64,000 nt of DNA from Parabacteroides gordonii MS-1 = DSM 23371 (GCF_000969825.1 NZ_KQ033919.1:1588173-1652172), one strand, 5' to 3'. Shown: positions 36,547-46,027, counted from the stretch's first letter. Numbers and translations are program-made. Notes: a model not told the origin generated them from the sequence alone.

Positions 36547-38103
36547 ATGAGGAAATCGACTATTTGGTTACTCGCTATTGTAATGGCATTTGCATTTGCC
36601 GGCTTGCTTTTCCTTCAGGTTAAGTACGTGAGCATCATACTCAAAAAAAGTAGCGAGCAATTCAACGAAACAGTAAAAAGAAGCCTGCATCAGGTATCAA
36701 AAAACCTGGAGCTCGACGAAACACGTAAATATCTCGAAGAGGATATCAAGCGTGATGAGAATGAGTATCTGCAAAACAGCCAGGATGCACAGAAGAATCT
36801 TGCCCAGACAATCAGCCAGCAGAAATTACAGATACAGGATGCCAACGGAAATATCCTGCATATAGAGCAGTTGCACAGTTTCAGCCAGAAATTCGAACCG
36901 CTGTCGTCGCTGGATAAGAAACAGGCATCCAACAACATTGTCAGTACTTCGCAGGATTTGCAGAAAACATTGAAGCGCCGTTTTCAATATCAGGATGCTT
37001 TGATGAAAGAGGTCGTGTATAGTATGTTATACACGCCAAACCTTAAGCCTATTCAGGAGCGGGTGGATTTTAAGAAACTGAATAATTACTTAAAAACAGA
37101 ATTTATTAACAACGGTTTGAACTTGCCGTTCATATTTCTTGTTATTAACAAAGATGGTAAAACAGTGTACCAGAGTGGGGAAATAAAGAAGGAACCTATT
37201 GCGTCTGATATCATTACGTATGTATTGTTCCCGAACGATCCTCCCTCGAAGCAGAATTATCTGAAGGTATATTTCCCGACAAAGGGTGATTATATTTCAA
37301 GTTCTGTAACATTTATTGTACCGTCTGTCGTCTTCTCGCTGATACTTTTGGTAACGTTCGTCTTTACCATATATATAGTATTCCGCCAGAAGAGACTGTC
37401 AGAAATGAAGAACGACTTTATCAACAATATGACGCACGAGCTGAAAACTCCGGTTTCTACGATCTCCCTTGCGGCACAGATGTTGAAAGATTCGGATATT
37501 ACCAAGAGCCCCGACGTGTTCAAACACATATCAGGAGTTATCAATGATGAAACGAAGCGACTGGGCTTCCTGGTAGAAAAAGTGCTTCAGATGTCGTTGT
37601 TCGAACGGCAGAAAGCTGCACTTAAACTGAAAGAAGTAGATGCAAACGATCTGGTGATCAGTGTAGCGAACACCTTCGTCCTGAAAGTAGAAAAGTATGA
37701 TGGCTCACTCGACATTGACTTACAGGCAACGGACTCGTCCATCTATGTAGATGAAATGCATATCACCAATGTACTGTTCAATCTGATGGACAACGCAGTG
37801 AAATACCGCCGCCCGGAAGTGCCGCTTACATTGATGGTTAGAACTTGGAACGATAACAACGGGAAACTGTTGATTGCTGTTGAAGATAATGGTATCGGGA
37901 TCAAGAAAGAATACCTTAAGAAAGTGTTCGACCGCTTCTTCCGCGTACCTACCGGAAACGTACACGACGTAAAAGGTTTCGGCTTGGGACTGGCCTACGT
38001 CCGTAAAATTATCGAGGACCATAAAGGTACGATCCGTGCCGAGATCGGTCCCGGAAATGTTGGAACAAAATTTATTATTACTTTACCTCTTATAAAAAGT
38101 TAG
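36547..38103 (+). CDS. rprX: sensor histidine kinase RprX
   Basis: A 518-residue inner-membrane sensor kinase. Membrane helix 1 at about residues 5-28, a periplasmic domain to about 252 with a coiled-coil-prone start, and helix 2 at about 254-279. The phospho-accepting His is near residue 297 in INNMTHELKTPVSTI; the catalytic domain shows NVLFNLMDNAVKY (N box), AVEDNGIGI (G1), FDRFFRVPTG (F box) and GFGLGLAYV (G2). Two bases separate it from rprY. RprX/RprY were described in Bacteroides fragilis; the signal is not known from the sequence. Confidence 0.9.
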   Translation: MRKSTIWLLAIVMAFAFAGLLFLQVKYVSIILKKSSEQFNETVKRSLHQVSKNLELDETRKYLEEDIKRDENEYLQNSQDAQKNLAQTISQQKLQIQDANGNILHIEQLHSFSQKFEPLSSLDKKQASNNIVSTSQDLQKTLKRRFQYQDALMKEVVYSMLYTPNLKPIQERVDFKKLNNYLKTEFINNGLNLPFIFLVINKDGKTVYQSGEIKKEPIASDIITYVLFPNDPPSKQNYLKVYFPTKGDYISSSVTFIVPSVVFSLILLVTFVFTIYIVFRQKRLSEMKNDFINNMTHELKTPVSTISLAAQMLKDSDITKSPDVFKHISGVINDETKRLGFLVEKVLQMSLFERQKAALKLKEVDANDLVISVANTFVLKVEKYDGSLDIDLQATDSSIYVDEMHITNVLFNLMDNAVKYRRPEVPLTLMVRTWNDNNGKLLIAVEDNGIGIKKEYLKKVFDRFFRVPTGNVHDVKGFGLGLAYVRKIIEDHKGTIRAEIGPGNVGTKFIITLPLIKS

Positions 38104-38105
38104 TT

Positions 38106-38837
38106 ATGGAAGAAAAACTGAAAATCTTCTTTTGTGAAGACGACGAAAACCTGGGTATGCTATTAAGAGAATACCTACAGGCAAAAGGTTATGTAACTGA
38201 TCTCTTCTCTGATGGAGAAGCTGGTTACAAAGGTTTCACCAAAGGCAAATATGATCTTTGCGTATTAGACGTGATGATGCCGAAAAAAGACGGTTTCACT
38301 CTTGCACAGGAGATCCGTTCAATAAATCCTGATATTCCAATTATTTTCCTTACTGCAAAGACAATGAAGGAAGATATCCTGGAAGGATTCAAAATCGGTG
38401 CAGACGACTATCTGACAAAACCGTTCAGCATGGAAGAGTTGTTGCTTCGTATCGAAGCGATCCTTCGCCGTGTGAAAGGTAAGAAGATGAAAGACATTCC
38501 TTTCTACAAGCTTGGTAATTTCTTGTTCGATACTCAGAAACAAACACTGGCTATCGGCGACAAAGTAACAAAGCTGACTACCAAAGAATGTGAATTGCTG
38601 AGCCTTCTGTGTGCACATGCAAATGAAATTCTGGAACGTAACTATGCACTGAAAACAATCTGGGTAGATGACAACTACTTCAATGCCCGTAGTATGGACG
38701 TGTATATCACAAAACTTCGTAAACTGTTGAAAGATGATCCAGGTATCGAAATCATCAACATCCACGGTAAGGGTTACAAACTGATCACTCCTTCAGGAGA
38801 AGAACAGGCCCGCGAAGAAGGTATCCAGGTACTTTAA
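38106..38837 (+). CDS. rprY: response regulator RprY (OmpR family)
   Basis: A 243-residue response regulator. Receiver domain 1-120 with acidic pair EDDEN, phospho-acceptor Asp in YDLCVLDVMMPKKDG, and the conserved Thr (IIFLTAK) and Lys (LTKPFS). The C-terminal winged helix spans about 135-235 (FDTQKQTLAIGDKVTKLTTKECELLSLL ... VYITKLRKLLKDDPGIEIINIHGKGYKL), the OmpR/PhoB form. Partner of the RprX kinase just upstream. A perfect hairpin terminator follows. Confidence 0.92.
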   Translation: MEEKLKIFFCEDDENLGMLLREYLQAKGYVTDLFSDGEAGYKGFTKGKYDLCVLDVMMPKKDGFTLAQEIRSINPDIPIIFLTAKTMKEDILEGFKIGADDYLTKPFSMEELLLRIEAILRRVKGKKMKDIPFYKLGNFLFDTQKQTLAIGDKVTKLTTKECELLSLLCAHANEILERNYALKTIWVDDNYFNARSMDVYITKLRKLLKDDPGIEIINIHGKGYKLITPSGEEQAREEGIQVL

Positions 38838-38890
38838 TGAACAAATCCCGAAGCTGGTCAGCCATAAGCCGACCGGCTCCGGAAGATGAA

Positions 38891-38938
38891 ATAAGAAAGG
38901 CATTGCTGCTCAATGAGCGGGCAATGCCTTTCTTATTA
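38891..38938. terminator. bidirectional terminator between rprY and the next gene
   Basis: ATAAGAAAGGCATTGC (38891-38906) and its exact complement (38921-38936) form a perfect 16-bp stem with a 14-base loop. A/T tracts on both sides suit both converging genes. Confidence 0.85.
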
Positions 38939-38965
38939 TAGATCAATTCAAACGATGTCGGACAC

Positions 38966-39304
38966 TTAGATAGCTGCGCCCTCGAAATATCCGTGTTCTT
39001 TAACTACGTTTCCTTTGTCATCGAAATAGACTTTCAACTCTTTCTGCTCGCGGGTCAGCAGGACAACCTTATATTTTACATACGTGCTATTGTTTGACAC
39101 ATAAACCGACTTGATCAGGCAATCCTGATAGACCTTGTTCACCCCTTCCAGCAAGATCTGGGGAATCTCCGTGATATCTATTTCATAGAACTTATCGACT
39201 TTCTCTGTTTGCATTACAACATTATCCGGTGTGTTCCGGGCCTGGATCTGTGACATAAATGCGGCGCTAGTGGCGATCATCGCCATTAAAACAATCTTTT
39301 TCAT
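38966..39304 (-). CDS. small secreted protein, PepSY-like
   Basis: A 112-residue protein with a signal peptide (MKKIVLMAMIATSAAFMSQIQA). The mature part has the pattern of PepSY-like/BLIP-like repeats common in Bacteroidetes: IPQILLEGVNKVYQDCLIKSVYVSNNSTYVKYKVVLLTREQKELKVYFDDKGNVVKE. Function unknown. It is convergent with rprY across a terminator. I am sure it is a gene but not of the family. Confidence 0.65.
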   Translation of the reverse strand: MKKIVLMAMIATSAAFMSQIQARNTPDNVVMQTEKVDKFYEIDITEIPQILLEGVNKVYQDCLIKSVYVSNNSTYVKYKVVLLTREQKELKVYFDDKGNVVKEHGYFEGAAI

Positions 39305-39600
39305 ACTTTCTTTTTTACCTTAAAAACCTAATACCTTAATTTACCTATTCCCCCATATTTATCAATATCCGTGCCAAAAACAAATGACAAAAGAGATCTT
39401 TCGATAACAGGCTGTAAACGCGCGGCTTGCCTCTCTTCAAAATTCTCTGCCGGAAAAGATGAAAAACAGCTCCGGGGCGGAAAGTGTGGAATATTTCCAT
39501 AACCCATTGGGTAATTCCCCAAACAGCTTCGTCCATAAACCATCCCTATCTCCCGTTTGTTTATCTTTTTATACGCCGGTAGCCGTGTTAAAAAAATTGC

Positions 39601-39608
39601 TACCTTTG
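39601..39608 (+). promoter_or_regulatory. -7 box of the znuA promoter
   Basis: TACCTTTG, 52 bases before the znuA ATG; no clear TTG at -33. The gap 39305-39600 holds a minus-strand frame of 113 codons that overlaps this promoter and shows no protein-like character, so I see no gene there. Confidence 0.5.
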
Positions 39609-39660
39609 TAGACTTGAGATAAAATAAACGATCCGGTATATAAATACAGTGATAACCAGC

Positions 39661-40587
39661 ATGAAACAAACGAGTATAATAATCACTTTCCTCTCAATTC
39701 TTCTGCTAACCGCCTGCGTAAGCAAGCAGACAGAAGGAAATATAGTAACAGTAACAATCGAACCCCAACGCTATTTCGCCGAGAAGATAGCAGGGGATAA
39801 ATTCAAAATAAACTGTGTGGTACCAGCCGGACAGAGTCCCGAAACGTACGATCCCACACCTCAACAAATGATACAGATAGGGAAAAGTATGGCCTATCTG
39901 CGTATCGGCCCTATCGGTTTCGAACAGGCCTGGATGGATAAGATACGCGAAAACAACCCGAAGCTGGAAGTGTTCGACACTTCCGAAGGGATGAACCTGC
40001 TTACCGACACGGAAGAAGACAGCCACGCACATAATCACGACGGCCACGATCACAGTGCTCATGCCGGAGAGGACGGGCATCACCATCATCATCATGGGGG
40101 AGTAGATCCGCATATCTGGAGTTCCATCACCGGAGCCAAAGTTGTAGCCTGGAATACATTGAATGCCTTTATCGCATTAGATCCCGACAATACGGAATAT
40201 TTCTGGAAGAATTATAACGAACTGGTAGATGAAATAGATAAGACCGAGGGCGAGATCAAGCAATTACTCGACCCGCTGACCGATCGTACCTTTATTATCT
40301 ACCATCCGGCCCTGACCTATTTTGCAAACGAATTCAACCTGACACAACTGTGTATCGAAATGGATGGCAAGGAGCCGTCACCGGCCCAACTGAAGAAGCT
40401 GGTGGAGACAGCCCGCGACAACAATGCCCGCGTAGTCTTTATCCAACAGGAATTCGACCAGAAGAATGCAGAGTTGATCGCCAAGGAAACAGGATGTAAA
40501 CTGACTGTGATCAATCCGCTGGCTTATCACTGGTCGAAAGAAATGATACATATAGCAAAAGCACTGGCAGATGGACAAGCTCATTGA
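39661..40587 (+). CDS. znuA: zinc ABC transporter substrate-binding lipoprotein
   Basis: A 308-residue lipoprotein from the ATG at 39661; a lipobox (LLLTAC) puts the lipidated Cys near residue 19. It belongs to the cluster A-I metal-binding family: the His-rich loop HAHNHDGHDHSAHAGEDGHHHHHHGG is typical of zinc carriers, followed by VDPHIWSS and YHPALTYFANEF, which supply metal ligands, and FIQQEFDQKNAELIAKETG. It overlaps the ATP-binding subunit gene by 17 bases. Confidence 0.9.
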   Translation: MKQTSIIITFLSILLLTACVSKQTEGNIVTVTIEPQRYFAEKIAGDKFKINCVVPAGQSPETYDPTPQQMIQIGKSMAYLRIGPIGFEQAWMDKIRENNPKLEVFDTSEGMNLLTDTEEDSHAHNHDGHDHSAHAGEDGHHHHHHGGVDPHIWSSITGAKVVAWNTLNAFIALDPDNTEYFWKNYNELVDEIDKTEGEIKQLLDPLTDRTFIIYHPALTYFANEFNLTQLCIEMDGKEPSPAQLKKLVETARDNNARVVFIQQEFDQKNAELIAKETGCKLTVINPLAYHWSKEMIHIAKALADGQAH

Positions 40588-41329
40588 AATAGATAAGATA
40601 ACAGCCGCCTACGGAAACAAAATAGTCCTGAAGGATGTCTCCCTGACTGTATGGAAAGATGACTTTCTGGGAATTATCGGGCCGAATGGCGGTGGAAAGA
40701 CTACTTTGCTGAAGGTGATCCTCGGATTGCTTCAGCCTGTATCGGGTTCAATCCGTTTTTATCAGGATGGTGTGCCTGTATCTTCCCTTCGGATCGGTTA
40801 TCTGCCCCAGTTGAACAATATCGACCGGAAGTTCCCTATCTCGGTCTGGGAAGTAATAGCTTCCGGACTGGCTGCCGAAAAGCCCCGTTTCCGTTCGTAC
40901 ACAGAGGCGCAGAAGCAGCGTATCGACGAAGTGATCCGGCAGATGGGACTCGAAGACCTTTATACCCGGTCGATCGGTGAATTGTCGGGCGGTCAGCTGC
41001 AACGTGTCCTGCTGGGGCGTTCAATCGTATCCCGTCCGCAATTGCTTATTCTGGACGAACCGAATTCGTATGTCGACAAACGGTTCGAATCGCGTTTCTA
41101 TCAGTTGTTGGAAGAGATCAATAAGGAGAGTGCGATCATTCTTGTTTCGCACGACATCGGAACCGTCCTGGCGATGGTAAAGAATATAGCCTGCGTAAAC
41201 GAAACATCACACTATCATTCCGGCGTGGATGTCACCGAGGAGTGGCTGGGCGAGAAATATGCCTGCCCGATCGAATTGATCGGACATGGTAACCTGCCGC
41301 ACCGGGTATTGAAAACACACGAACACTAA
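40571..41329 (+). CDS. znuC: zinc ABC transporter ATP-binding protein
   Basis: A 252-residue ABC ATPase. Walker A GPNGGGKTT (about 38-46), Q-loop LPQLN, signature LSGGQLQRV, Walker B LLILDEPN, H-loop LVSHD. It overlaps znuA, so the two form one operon. The expected permease (ZnuB) is not next; the following gene encodes only a 68-residue membrane protein. The permease may be elsewhere, or this pair may use one from another locus. Confidence 0.9.
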   Translation: MDKLIEIDKITAAYGNKIVLKDVSLTVWKDDFLGIIGPNGGGKTTLLKVILGLLQPVSGSIRFYQDGVPVSSLRIGYLPQLNNIDRKFPISVWEVIASGLAAEKPRFRSYTEAQKQRIDEVIRQMGLEDLYTRSIGELSGGQLQRVLLGRSIVSRPQLLILDEPNSYVDKRFESRFYQLLEEINKESAIILVSHDIGTVLAMVKNIACVNETSHYHSGVDVTEEWLGEKYACPIELIGHGNLPHRVLKTHEH

Positions 41330-41342
41330 TTCTATTTTTTCC

Positions 41343-41549
41343 ATGTCACACCCACTTTGTTTAATCTCATTGCCGGAACTCGGCGTTATCGTTGGCATCG
41401 CTGTTATTCTGTTTGGCTGCAAGGCGGTTTCGCAGAATCCTTTTATCAGCCGGGGGCAGAAGATCGTCTGGATAGTAATTATTGTCGTACTCAACTGGAT
41501 CGGCCTGTTGTGGTATTACTACACCTATTATATGAAGAATAAAAACTAA
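41343..41549 (+). CDS. small two-helix membrane protein, PLDc_N-like
   Basis: A 68-residue protein with two hydrophobic helices (LPELGVIVGIAVILFGCKAV and KIVWIVIIVVLNWIGLLWYYYTYYM) and a basic tail (KNKN). The second helix with preceding RGQK fits the phospholipase-D-nuclease N-terminal (PLDc_N) pattern. Too small to be an ABC permease. It is 13 bases after znuC and 3 bases before the epimerase gene, so likely in the same transcript. Confidence 0.65.
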   Translation: MSHPLCLISLPELGVIVGIAVILFGCKAVSQNPFISRGQKIVWIVIIVVLNWIGLLWYYYTYYMKNKN

Positions 41550-41552
41550 GAT

Positions 41553-42560
41553 ATGAAGATATTGATTACAGGAGCAAGCGGTTTTATCGGTGGTTTTCTG
41601 GTAAAAGAAGCGTTGCGCAGAGGATATGAAACCTGGGCGGGTGTACGCGCCAGCAGTAGCCGGGAGAACCTGCAGGATGAACGGATCCGTTTTATCGATC
41701 TCAAATATAACAACCCGGAAGCGTTGACAGCGCAACTGACCGACTTTGCCCGTGAGCATGGCGCGTGGGATTATGTGATCCACAATGCCGGCCTGACCAA
41801 AACGACGGATAAAAAAAGCTTCTTCCGTATCAACGCAGAATATACGCATCACTTTATAGAAGCACTGGCTGCTGCCGGATGCAAACCGAAGAAATTCCTT
41901 TTGATGAGCAGCCTGAGCAGCTACGGCCGAGGAGACGAAAAGACTTTCCGTCCGATCCGGCTAGATGATCCGCAGCAACCGGATACGGCTTACGGAAAGA
42001 GTAAGCTCGAAGCCGAGAATTATATACGCAACCAGTCTCATTTCCCTTATGTGATCTTGCGTCCGACCGGTGTCTATGGCCCTGGTGAGAAGGATTATTT
42101 CATGGAGATCAAAAGTGTAAAGTCCGGACTGGATTTTGCCGTAGGCGCTATTCCCCAGCGTATCACATTTATCTATGTAAAAGATCTGGCTACCGTGGCT
42201 TTCCTCGCATTGGAAAACGAAGCGATCCGCAACCGCCACTACTTCGTGGCCGACGGGGATGTGCATACCGACGAGTCGTTTGCCCGGATGATACAGGATA
42301 TACTCGGAAAGAAGCGGGTACTGCATGCCCGTATTCCGCTGGGATTAGTCAATATTGCCTGCCATTGTTCCGAATGGATCGGCAAGCTGCTGAACAAAAG
42401 CATGACACTGAACACCGATAAATACATCATCCTGAAACAACGTAACTGGATTTGTGATGTTACGCCGCTTCAGGATGAGCTGAACTTTACTCCCGAATAT
42501 CCCTTACGTAAAGGACTGGAAGAAAGTATTGAATGGTACCGGAAGGAAGGGTGGTTGTAA
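41553..42560 (+). CDS. NAD-dependent epimerase/dehydratase (extended SDR)
   Basis: A 335-residue extended short-chain dehydrogenase. The Rossmann motif is MKILITGASGFIGGFLVKEAL; the catalytic pair is YGKSK in DTAYGKSKLEAENY with upstream Ser (LLMSSLSSYG); then LRPTGVYGPGEKDYF. Family members act on nucleotide sugars, hydroxysteroids or flavonoids; the substrate cannot be told. Its stop codon directly abuts the stop of the convergent DUF2807 gene. Confidence 0.85.
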   Translation: MKILITGASGFIGGFLVKEALRRGYETWAGVRASSSRENLQDERIRFIDLKYNNPEALTAQLTDFAREHGAWDYVIHNAGLTKTTDKKSFFRINAEYTHHFIEALAAAGCKPKKFLLMSSLSSYGRGDEKTFRPIRLDDPQQPDTAYGKSKLEAENYIRNQSHFPYVILRPTGVYGPGEKDYFMEIKSVKSGLDFAVGAIPQRITFIYVKDLATVAFLALENEAIRNRHYFVADGDVHTDESFARMIQDILGKKRVLHARIPLGLVNIACHCSEWIGKLLNKSMTLNTDKYIILKQRNWICDVTPLQDELNFTPEYPLRKGLEESIEWYRKEGWL

Positions 42561-43364
42561 TCAGTCTATCTTCTTGACTGAACCCAACCCTGCCTTATCC
42601 ATTTTTATGGTAGGGTTTCCTTTATATTTTACTGTTCCCATTCCGGCTATCTGGGCATTGATCCGGTCTTTTGCATACGTTTCAATCGTTCCTTTTCCGG
42701 CGATCTCGCACGATAAGGTCGAGAGTTCATAATCCAGCGCACGCACTTTACCGTTTCCGGCTATTTCAAAGTCTGCTTTTTCGCCTGCACCTTTCAGGTT
42801 GAATGTGGCTTGTCCTGCTATCTCTCCTTTAAATGTCCTCGCATAAAGTGCATCTGCATTCAAAGTACCTTTCCCGGCTGAACTTACTTCCATTTGGTCA
42901 ACAGTCACAGTATCTCTTAACTCTAATGTCGTATTACCCGCCATACTGAATTTCACCTTCTCATTTGACGCGAATTTACCGTTCAGATTAAACACGTCAA
43001 TCCCGGCCAGATCGGCTTTTTTCAAGGAAGAAGAATTAGTCGTGATCGTAAATTCCGTCGGACGGAGCCTTACCGGTTTCTTGTCGCGATCTTTCAGGCG
43101 GATAACAAGTTTCTTTCCATCCGTCTTGAACTCAAACAGATCGTAAATATTCTGATCCACCGTTACAGTCAAAGCCGGAGCCGATTCCTGCTGCGAATAA
43201 TTGAAGATGATGGAAGAGCCCTGTACTTCAATCGCATCATAATCGGCGACATCGATCGCCTGGGTAATTACGTCACCATTGCCTTTGATAGACGGCATAA
43301 AGATACATCCCGAAGTGAGCAACAGGATGACGGACAGTACGGATAAATAGAGTGTTGTTTTCAT
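42561..43364 (-). CDS. head-GIN (DUF2807) lipoprotein
   Basis: A 267-residue lipoprotein (lipobox LLLTSGC, Cys near 20). The DUF2807 domain follows: KGNGDVITQAIDVADYDAIEVQGSSIIFNYSQQESAPALTVTVDQN, then a right-handed beta-solenoid-like stretch with repeats such as AGKGTL, AGQATF, AGNGKV, AGKGTI, AGMGTV. Surface or periplasmic protein of unknown role. The first of four DUF2807 genes around the polysaccharide locus, nine bases after the next one on the same strand. Confidence 0.85.
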   Translation of the reverse strand: MKTTLYLSVLSVILLLTSGCIFMPSIKGNGDVITQAIDVADYDAIEVQGSSIIFNYSQQESAPALTVTVDQNIYDLFEFKTDGKKLVIRLKDRDKKPVRLRPTEFTITTNSSSLKKADLAGIDVFNLNGKFASNEKVKFSMAGNTTLELRDTVTVDQMEVSSAGKGTLNADALYARTFKGEIAGQATFNLKGAGEKADFEIAGNGKVRALDYELSTLSCEIAGKGTIETYAKDRINAQIAGMGTVKYKGNPTIKMDKAGLGSVKKID

Positions 43365-43373
43365 ATTGTTTTA

Positions 43374-44159
43374 TTATTTTACTTCCTCAACGCTGCCTTT
43401 GCCGATCACTTTCTGCTGAACGGCTGTCGGGCCTTTGTAGCGGATATTGCCCTTACCGACAATATTCGCTTTCAGATTGTCGGTGGGGTGAACTTCCATT
43501 GTTCCGTTACCAGTCATTTTACATGTCAGATCAGGTACTTCCACACCGAAAGCCATTATTTCACCACTGCTGGTGATACTGTATTCTCCAACGGCCGCTT
43601 TTCCTTTCTTCAGGTTGATCGTACCGGAACCGTTGATGCTGCACTCCAGCTTATCGGCCTGCAAGTCGTTAACGACCATATTGGCGCTACCGGATACATT
43701 CAGCTCCAGCTTTCCTACTTTAACGGTTTCTTTCAACTGAACCAGACAGTTGGAGTTAGCCTTAATCTTCACTTCATCCCCGGTAATCGCACTATTAACC
43801 ATGAAATTGGCATTGCCTGAAGCCTTCACTTCTTTCAGCCATTTTGAATTGGTTTTTACAATGAACTTGGTATAATGATCTACTTTAGCTCCTTTGAAGC
43901 CGATAGAGAGTTCCCTGTCTTTTATATTGATATTAACGAACTCATGCAAGTTCTCATCGACCGTTACTTCGATATACGGCTCTGCATCCGACTGTTCGTA
44001 ATTAAAATCAATAACACCATCGATTTTGATCGTATTAAATTCATCGATCTTTATCTTCTTAGTGGTAAGAGTTCCGTTTCCCTTCACATGATCTGCTGCC
44101 TGGACTGTGAATAACAACCCTAATAACATGATAATAGATAATAAGCCTTTTGTTCTCAT
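43374..44159 (-). CDS. head-GIN (DUF2807) secreted protein
   Basis: A 261-residue protein with a signal peptide (MRTKGLLSIIMLLGLLFTVQA) and a DUF2807 domain: VKGNGTLTTKKIKIDEFNTIKIDGVIDFNYEQSDAEPYIEVTVDEN, then solenoid-like repeats (SGSANMV, NGSGTIN, TGNGTME, VGKGNIR). Upstream gene of the two-gene operon with 42561-43364. It is divergent from the ECF sigma factor gene, so the two operons may share regulation. Confidence 0.85.
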   Translation of the reverse strand: MRTKGLLSIIMLLGLLFTVQAADHVKGNGTLTTKKIKIDEFNTIKIDGVIDFNYEQSDAEPYIEVTVDENLHEFVNINIKDRELSIGFKGAKVDHYTKFIVKTNSKWLKEVKASGNANFMVNSAITGDEVKIKANSNCLVQLKETVKVGKLELNVSGSANMVVNDLQADKLECSINGSGTINLKKGKAAVGEYSITSSGEIMAFGVEVPDLTCKMTGNGTMEVHPTDNLKANIVGKGNIRYKGPTAVQQKVIGKGSVEEVK

Positions 44160-44250
44160 AATTTATTTGTTTAGTATTGCCTATCCTTTTAATAGACGCA
44201 TCAAGGATGCGGTTGGTTACAAAAATAGGGGTAATTTAATTTATAATTCC

Positions 44251-44258
44251 TACATTTG
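44251..44258 (+). promoter_or_regulatory. -7 box of the sigma factor gene
   Basis: TACATTTG, 25 bases before the ATG; no TTG at -33, so possibly regulated. Confidence 0.4.
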
Positions 44259-44283
44259 CTATATTTTTATAGGGAATTAAGTT

Positions 44284-44850
44284 ATGGAACAGCGTTTATT
44301 TGGCTCTGGTAAAGAAGACTATTCGAAAGTATATACGATATACTTTCCGAAACTGGTGCGCTTTTCCGAAACTTATCTGCTTTCGAAAGAAGAGGCGGAG
44401 AACATAGTACAGGATATATTTCTTTATTTGTGGGAAAACCGGGAACAGATACCTTTACTTGGGAATATGAATGCGTACCTTTTTACCGTTGTAAAGAACC
44501 GTTGCATCGATTTCCTTCGCAAACAAACCCAGGTCGGAAAACAAAAACAGTTGCTGTCGGAACTGGAAGAAAAGGAACTGCAATTTAAGTTATACTCTTT
44601 GCAGAAGTTTGATGAGAACAATCTTTCCGTATCGGATATAGACACACTTATCACACAGGCAGTCGATTCATTACCTGCCCGTTGCAAAGAGATTTTTATA
44701 CTCAGTCGGATGGAAGGTTTACGGCATAAGGAAATAGCCGAGCGTCTGAATATCTCCGTTAACACCATAGAAAGCCAGATCGCTATTGCTTTGAAAAAGC
44801 TAAAGGTCACATTGAAAGATTATGTGCCATTGTTTATTTTTATCATCTGA
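44284..44850 (+). CDS. ECF RNA polymerase sigma factor (RpoE family 1)
   Basis: A 188-residue sigma-70 family protein. Region 2 (YFPKLVRFSETYLLSKEEAENIVQDIFLYLWENREQI) and region 4 (LPARCKEIFILSRMEGLRHKEIAERLNISVNTIESQIAIALKKLK) are complete. This is the Bacteroidetes group that works with a FecR anti-sigma and a SusC receptor carrying an STN domain; both follow here. It is expected to switch on the susC/susD genes on substrate binding. Confidence 0.92.
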   Translation: MEQRLFGSGKEDYSKVYTIYFPKLVRFSETYLLSKEEAENIVQDIFLYLWENREQIPLLGNMNAYLFTVVKNRCIDFLRKQTQVGKQKQLLSELEEKELQFKLYSLQKFDENNLSVSDIDTLITQAVDSLPARCKEIFILSRMEGLRHKEIAERLNISVNTIESQIAIALKKLKVTLKDYVPLFIFII

Positions 44851-44995
44851 TCGTACCCTCTAAGATTTTCAATCCCTTTAAGTTCTTTTGGCAAGAAGGA
44901 GCCTGTGCCTGAAATGTTAAAGTCAAAATTTTTTGATTTTCTTTTTGGCGGCATTCTTATCTTTTACGTCATAAGAATAAAGAAGATATAATTTT

Positions 44996-45958
44996 ATGAA
45001 AGAACAACTCGATAAATATTTTGCAGGTACACTTACCGATACCGAAAAGTTAAACCTTTTCCGGGAAATGGAACATGATGCCAGGCTGAAAGATGAAATG
45101 GCGGATATGCAGAATATTATGGCCTTATCCGGATTGATGGATAGGGAAGGCGATCAAAAATTGGTGGCCGGAAAGATCAAAGAACTGGAACGACGGGCCA
45201 ACAGAAGGAGAGTACTTCATATATCCCGCTTGACGTTAAAGTATGCGGCTGTTTTCGCCCTGCTTTTCTCTACCTGGTTCCTTTCGGAGAAATATACATT
45301 GGAGAAACATCGGGACGAAGCGATCTGGATAGAAGCTCCCCAAGGACAGCGAGTATATCTGACGCTTGCCGACGGGACAGAAGCCTGGCTCAGTTCACGT
45401 ACGAAAATAAAGGTTCCCAATCAGTTCAATAATAAAGAAAGAGTCGTAGAGCTGGACGGAGAAGGTTTCTTTGCCGTAAAGAAAGATGTGAAACGCCCGT
45501 TTATCGTCAAAACCAAACAATATAACGTGCAGGTATTGGGAACACAGTTCAATGTATTTGCCTATTCGACAAGTACCGATTTTGAAACCGATCTGCTGAA
45601 AGGATCTGTATATGTATATCACAGGGATGACAAAGAGAGCGGCCTTTACCTGAAACCGGATGAGAAGGTTTTCCTGAAAGACGGGACGTTGTTGAAATCA
45701 GCTTCAAACTTCAAACAATCAAAATACCTGAAGAACGGTATCTTTACTTTCGAAGATAAGCCCTTCGGCGAATTGCTGACAAGACTGGAACTGTGGTACG
45801 ACGTCAAATTCACTGTAACGAAGCCGGAGATCAGGGAATATGTCTTTTCGGGCAAATTCCGCCAAAGCGACGATATAGCCAATATCCTGCAAGCGATACA
45901 GGAAGTGGGGAAATTTAATTTCCGGATAATTACGGAAAACGAGATAGAGATTTATTAA
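44996..45958 (+). CDS. FecR-family anti-sigma factor
   Basis: A 320-residue inner-membrane regulator. A short cytoplasmic N-terminus (about 1-75) binds the sigma factor; the membrane helix is LKYAAVFALLFSTWFL at about 80-96. The periplasmic FecR domain shows EAPQGQRVYLTLADGTEAWLSSRTKIKVPNQFNNKERVVELDGEGFFAVKKDVKRPFIVKT and YNVQVLGTQFNVFAY. The C-terminal DUF4974 domain (FEDKPFGELLTRLELWYDVKF ... FSGKFRQSDDIANILQAIQ) is complete. It relays receptor status to the sigma factor encoded upstream. The 145-base gap before it holds no gene. Confidence 0.93.
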   Translation: MKEQLDKYFAGTLTDTEKLNLFREMEHDARLKDEMADMQNIMALSGLMDREGDQKLVAGKIKELERRANRRRVLHISRLTLKYAAVFALLFSTWFLSEKYTLEKHRDEAIWIEAPQGQRVYLTLADGTEAWLSSRTKIKVPNQFNNKERVVELDGEGFFAVKKDVKRPFIVKTKQYNVQVLGTQFNVFAYSTSTDFETDLLKGSVYVYHRDDKESGLYLKPDEKVFLKDGTLLKSASNFKQSKYLKNGIFTFEDKPFGELLTRLELWYDVKFTVTKPEIREYVFSGKFRQSDDIANILQAIQEVGKFNFRIITENEIEIY

Positions 45959-46027
45959 CCTTATATGTAAAACTAAAAAAGAATATTGCCTATGTAAATA
46001 TCAGTAATGAACAGATAGGACGAAACA

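Noticed and set aside
39328-39669. 113-codon minus-strand frame upstream of znuA
   Set aside because: It covers the znuA -7 box and has no signal of a known family, no good start region and an unusual residue mix.
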